From Gammaproteobacteria bacterium HGW-Gammaproteobacteria-14 (GTDB lineage: Bacteria; Pseudomonadota; Gammaproteobacteria; Pseudomonadales; Alcanivoracaceae), in the NCBI GenBank assembly GCA_002840115.1, contig PGZG01000070.1, positions 1-9,153 of the forward strand: a DNA stretch of 9,153 nucleotides, in the 5' to 3' direction. This document shows positions 6,770 to 9,153 of this stretch, one piece after another (position 1 is the stretch's first letter; each line of letters opens with the position of its first letter). Position numbers and translations under genes: made by a program. The notes under the pieces were generated by a model. It was given only the letters and a program-made list of their open reading frames with translations. It did no database searches and was not told where the DNA came from.

Positions 6770-7879
6770 ATGCCTCGGCCTGCGCAACGCAAAATCATTC
6801 ATATCGACTGCGACTGTTTTTATGCCGCAGTGGAAATCCGTGATGACCCCTCATTGCGCGGACGTCCCGTGGCGGTCGGCGGCGACCCGGGTCGGCGAGG
6901 AGTCATTGCCACCTGTAACTATGAAGCGCGTCGATTTGGCGTACGCTCTGCCATACCATCATCACAGGCTTTACGTCTGTGTCCCGAGCTGGTCATTCTG
7001 AAGCCGGATTTCGACCGTTACCGCCATGTTTCTGGCCAAATTCAGGAAATTTTCCGACAATACACCAACATTATTGAACCTCTCTCTCTCGACGAAGCAT
7101 TTCTGGATGTCAGTACCTCAGAGCTGTTTGAGAACAGCGCCACACGGATTGCCATAGCGATACGACAGCAGGTTGCCGAACAGGTGGGTATTACCGTGTC
7201 TGCTGGTGTGGCGCCGAATAAGTTTCTCGCCAAAATCGCCAGCGACTGGAACAAACCTGACGGTCTTTGCGTAATACGACCAGAGCAGGTGGAGGCCTTT
7301 GTGCGCCAGTTGCCGGTAGAGAAAATTTTCGGGGTTGGGCGCGTCACTGCACAGAAGTTACATAACCTTGGCGTGACAACCTGCGAACAACTACACGAAC
7401 TATCCCGCCTTGATCTGGCCTCCCACTTTGGCAGCTTCGGAGAGCGGCTATGGCAGCTATCACGGGGCATTGATGACAGGCCCGTTCACAGCAGTCGACG
7501 ACGTAAGTCCGTCAGCGTTGAACGCACTTTTAGCGAGAACCGCTTATCGGCACCACAGTGGCAAGCAGCACTACCGGAGCTGATGGAGTCGCTACAGCAA
7601 CGCATGCAACGGCTGGACTCACACTACCTGATTCATGGGCTATTAATTAAGGTGCGCTATAGCGACTTTACATCTGCCACTCGGGAAACGGCAGCAACGT
7701 TACTCGATGAGGGTGTTTTCCGGAAACTGCTCACCGAGCAGTGGGAGAAAAGGGGTGATCCGGTCAGGCTCATTGGTATCGGGGTGCGGCTAAAAGATAC
7801 CGCCGCCCCCCGACAAGGGGACCTTTTCGGCGAAGAGAAACTGCATGCGCTGGCGTTACAGCGCACCCATCAAACGTGA
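6770..7879 (+). CDS. dinB: DNA polymerase IV, Y-family translesion polymerase
   Basis: Error-prone polymerase that bypasses DNA lesions at stalled forks. 369 residues from the ATG at 6770; E. coli DinB has 351. The open frame extends further upstream into the monooxygenase gene, but homology begins with RKIIHIDCDCFYAAVE, so the ATG at 6770 is chosen although no ribosome binding site is evident. Metal-binding acidic residues are Asp13 in HIDCD and Asp108/Glu109 in PLSLDEAFLDV, matching E. coli Asp8 and Asp103/Glu104. Tyr18 is at the steric-gate position (Phe13 in E. coli). RRGVIATCNYEARRFGVRSAIP is the conserved finger region. SAGVAPNKFLAKIASDWNKPDG, the KIFGVGRVTAQKL helix-hairpin-helix and the little-finger segment beginning RRRKSVSVERTF all align. 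Near the end, QGDLFGE resembles the QxxLF sliding-clamp binding motif, upstream of a short extra tail. The 3' end overlaps the next minus-strand gene by 24 bp. Confidence 0.97.
   Translation: MPRPAQRKIIHIDCDCFYAAVEIRDDPSLRGRPVAVGGDPGRRGVIATCNYEARRFGVRSAIPSSQALRLCPELVILKPDFDRYRHVSGQIQEIFRQYTNIIEPLSLDEAFLDVSTSELFENSATRIAIAIRQQVAEQVGITVSAGVAPNKFLAKIASDWNKPDGLCVIRPEQVEAFVRQLPVEKIFGVGRVTAQKLHNLGVTTCEQLHELSRLDLASHFGSFGERLWQLSRGIDDRPVHSSRRRKSVSVERTFSENRLSAPQWQAALPELMESLQQRMQRLDSHYLIHGLLIKVRYSDFTSATRETAATLLDEGVFRKLLTEQWEKRGDPVRLIGIGVRLKDTAAPRQGDLFGEEKLHALALQRTHQT
7856..7879. other. 24-bp tail-to-tail coding overlap (dinB / 86-residue protein)
   Basis: The dinB stop TGA (7877-7879, plus) and the small gene's stop TAA (complement of 7856-7858) each lie inside the other's frame. 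No hairpin with a T-tract is visible on either side, so transcripts from the two strands may overlap. Confidence 0.75.
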
Positions 7880-8116
7880 TACCACCGCCGGACGACCGCG
7901 AGTGGCCATCCAGCTTGCCGTCCATTCATCAAATTCCGATGGCAGCAGATGCTCCATAATCTCAAAGCCCTTGCGGCGAATTGGCTCCATTTGACCCTGA
8001 AGATAATCCTGCAAGACCGATACACACTGGATGCAGTGACTAATGCTGTCGAGGTCCTTATGCCGACGAGCCTTTTGCACAGCGCGGTCGAGATCGTTGA
8101 GATACTTGATCAACAT
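7856..8116 (-). CDS. Unrecognised 86-residue, probably helical cytoplasmic protein
   Basis: I do not recognise this protein. From the ATG at 8116 it is soluble, with no signal peptide or membrane segment, and rich in charged residues. A predicted helical, heptad-like N-terminal half begins LIKYLNDLDRAVQKARRHK, followed by two cysteines (SHCIQCVSV), a second helix and the motif SEFDEWTASWMATRGRP near the end. The CxxC spacing (about residues 28-31) could bind a metal, but there is only one pair. Reality is supported by AGGGG located 6 nt before the ATG, a long leader with a possible promoter, and protein-like composition. The opposite-strand frame over the same DNA has no comparable support. 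It converges on dinB with a 24-bp overlap; nothing in the sequence ties it functionally to DinB. Confidence 0.65.
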   Translation of the reverse strand: MLIKYLNDLDRAVQKARRHKDLDSISHCIQCVSVLQDYLQGQMEPIRRKGFEIMEHLLPSEFDEWTASWMATRGRPAVVSRLMGAL

Positions 8117-8152
8117 AACAAGCCCCTAACTTCGTTAACACTGATGAACCTT

Positions 8153-8172
8153 CACCCGTCAGTGCGCGGGTG
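8153..8172 (-). other. Small hairpin in the leader of the 86-residue gene
   Basis: CACCCG and CGGGTG form a 6-bp GC-rich inverted repeat with an 8-nt loop, about 37 bp upstream of the start codon. There is no T-tract after it in either direction, so it is not an intrinsic terminator. It could be a leader structure or chance. Confidence 0.3.
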
Positions 8173-8240
8173 GCCGAGCAATGACCATATCAACAAGGTG
8201 TTGCGGGCGTAAGCACGGAACGAAACGAAATTGTGACAAA

Positions 8241-8270
8241 TTAATATCGGCAAAACGGACAGAGAAACAA
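8241..8270 (-). promoter_or_regulatory. Possible sigma-70 promoter for the 86-residue gene
   Basis: On the minus strand, TTGTTT (8270-8265) and TATTAA (8246-8241) are separated by 18 bp, each a partial consensus match. Transcription would start near 8234 and leave a leader of about 118 nt that includes the hairpin at 8153-8172. Confidence 0.3.
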
Positions 8271-8327
8271 GCCCATAGCTCAGGCGAAGAAAGTCAGAAA
8301 AATCGTTTAAAAACAACAGATTAATGC

Positions 8328-8380
8328 AAAAAGGGGGGAAAGGTCAGAAATCACCATAATGAATCCTCACCCCTCCCCTT
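8328..8380 (-). terminator. Candidate rho-independent terminator downstream of the SDR gene
   Basis: Read on the minus strand, AAGGGGAGGGG (from 8380) can pair with CCCCCCTT (ending 8331). The last Ts of that arm run on into more T, giving TTTTT at 8332-8328. The stem is imperfect, with mismatches or wobble pairs and a long loop that may contain a second short GAGG/CCTT stem. It lies about 60 bp past the SDR stop codon, the right place and orientation. A fold-energy calculation was not possible. Confidence 0.4.
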
Positions 8381-8439
8381 GTTTAGCGCATAGTTACAAC
8401 TTGGAGACCAGCCTCTAGGTGAAGCCCCCTCCCGGATGA

Positions 8440-9153
8440 TCAGCGCGGCTGCATACGGATAGCACCATCAATACGGATGGTTTCTCCATTCAGGAAGCGA
8501 TTTTCAATCATGTGGCAGACCAGCTCCGCATACTCGGCAGGATGCCCAAGACGCTTGGGAAACTGGGTCATATCAATCAATGGCTGTTTGACCTTATCCG
8601 GAGCCGCATTCATCAGCGGGGTATTAAAAATACCCGGTGCGATGGTGTTACAGCGAATACCCAAGCCTGCCAGATCTCTGGCGATGGGCAGGGTCATACC
8701 AACAACACCACCCTTGGTTGCGGCATAGGCAACCTGCCCTACCTGGCCGTCAAACGCCGCCACAGAAGCGGTATTAATAATCACACCCCGCTCCGCATCA
8801 TCGCCACCCTCGTTCTGGGCCATGGCTGCGGCGGCTAGACGTAGCACATTAAATGTGCCAATCAGGTTGATTTTAACCACGGTTTCAAACACCCCCAAAG
8901 CATGGGGAGTGTTGTCTCGCCCCACGGTTTTCATCGCGGAGCCCACTCCAGCACAGTTCACACAGACATGAATCGCACCAAATGTCTTCAGTGCTGCAGC
9001 GATGGCAGCCTGTACCGACTCTTCCTGGGTAACATCCGTCTCAACATAGGCCGCAGCCTCACCCAGATCAGCCACAGTTTCTGCGGCTCGCTGCACATCA
9101 CGGTCCAGAATCATGACCCGGCCACCCCGGGCAACAATGGCTTCCGCAGTCGC
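8440..9153 (-). CDS. Short-chain dehydrogenase, HSD10-like 3-hydroxyacyl-CoA dehydrogenase (5' end outside window)
   Basis: NAD-dependent SDR related to 17-beta-HSD type 10 / bacterial 3-hydroxyacyl-CoA or 3-hydroxy-2-methylbutyryl-CoA dehydrogenases, which oxidise 3-hydroxyacyl-CoA in fatty-acid or isoleucine breakdown. 237 residues are visible. The frame is open to the right edge, and ATAEAIVARGG is the continuation of the TGxxxGxG nucleotide-binding helix, so the internal ATG at 9114 is not the true start and roughly 20 residues are missing. Window-numbered features: an acidic residue after strand 2 (ILDRD), consistent with NAD preference; VNCAG (66-69 core); Asn95; Ser130 in NTASVAAF; and Tyr143/Lys147 in YAATK. 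The C-terminal stretches APGIFNTP, FPKRLGHPAEYAELV and LNGETIRIDGAIRMQPR are highly typical of this subfamily. Neighbouring acyl-CoA genes, if any, would lie beyond the right edge. Confidence 0.92.
   Translation of the reverse strand, partial: ATAEAIVARGGRVMILDRDVQRAAETVADLGEAAAYVETDVTQEESVQAAIAAALKTFGAIHVCVNCAGVGSAMKTVGRDNTPHALGVFETVVKINLIGTFNVLRLAAAAMAQNEGGDDAERGVIINTASVAAFDGQVGQVAYAATKGGVVGMTLPIARDLAGLGIRCNTIAPGIFNTPLMNAAPDKVKQPLIDMTQFPKRLGHPAEYAELVCHMIENRFLNGETIRIDGAIRMQPR

Larger units (their letters stand above)
8117..8439. other. Gene-free interval between the 86-residue protein and the SDR gene
   Basis: About 320 bp without a supportable gene. The stretch 8220-8340 is noticeably A-rich on the plus strand compared with the surrounding coding DNA. 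It holds a possible promoter and leader hairpin for the small gene and a candidate terminator for the SDR, listed separately. A single TGTGA half-site at 8232-8236 has no partner, so a CRP site is not claimed. No tRNA, repeat array or sRNA is recognised. Confidence 0.6.

Noticed and set aside
7949..8212. 87-codon plus-strand frame opposite the small minus-strand gene
   Set aside because: Its Leu-rich translation looks superficially plausible, but I saw no support for its start. The minus-strand frame has AGGGG at proper spacing and a more natural composition.
8440..9114. SDR start at the ATG at 9114
   Set aside because: The frame continues upstream to the window edge with the nucleotide-binding helix sequence, so this Met is internal.
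1..9153. Search for a mobile element, defence island, CRISPR array or tRNA
   Set aside because: No direct-repeat array, transposase, integrase, toxin-antitoxin pair or tRNA-like sequence was seen on either strand; the genes are ordinary chromosomal ones.

Overview
The window looks like ordinary chromosomal DNA from a gammaproteobacterium, probably free-living and aquatic. GC content is moderate and Shine-Dalgarno sites are purine-rich. The phosphoenolpyruvate carboxylase and DinB are close to the enterobacterial proteins. A trypsin-like exoprotease carries a tail resembling GlyGly-CTERM, a sorting signal known from Vibrio, Shewanella and relatives. The lineage assignment is inference. I see no transposase, integrase, phage gene, tRNA, rRNA or CRISPR array, and nothing that reads as a complete new multigene system.

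Layout. Positions 1-2135 (minus) hold the first 711 codons of ppc; the C-terminal part lies beyond the left edge. A 186-bp divergent spacer separates it from a plus-strand gene (2322-3269) for a six-helix membrane protein with a degenerate GGDEF domain. Next, on the plus strand after a 95-bp gap, comes a secreted S1 protease with two beta-sandwich repeats and a membrane-anchor tail (3365-5101). Its 3' end overlaps by 40 bp the 3' end of a minus-strand FAD-dependent aromatic-ring-type monooxygenase (5062-6702). That gene is divergent from dinB (6770-7879, plus), which encodes DNA polymerase IV. dinB in turn overlaps by 24 bp the 3' end of an unrecognised 86-residue minus-strand protein (7856-8116). 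A gene-free, partly A-rich stretch of about 320 bp follows. The minus-strand short-chain dehydrogenase of the HSD10/3-hydroxyacyl-CoA dehydrogenase type runs off the right edge (8440-9153).

How the genes relate. Strands alternate almost gene by gene, so most genes probably have their own promoters and there is no evident pathway operon. ppc (anaplerotic oxaloacetate supply) and the SDR (acyl-CoA or branched-chain oxidation) are central metabolism. The protease is an exported enzyme. The GGDEF-like protein probably reads c-di-GMP rather than making it. dinB is translesion repair. The items most worth a second look are the catalytically dead GGDEF with a retained RxxD inhibitory site, the protease with a short self-cleavable propeptide and atypical sorting tail, the two tail-to-tail coding overlaps, and the unassigned 86-residue protein.
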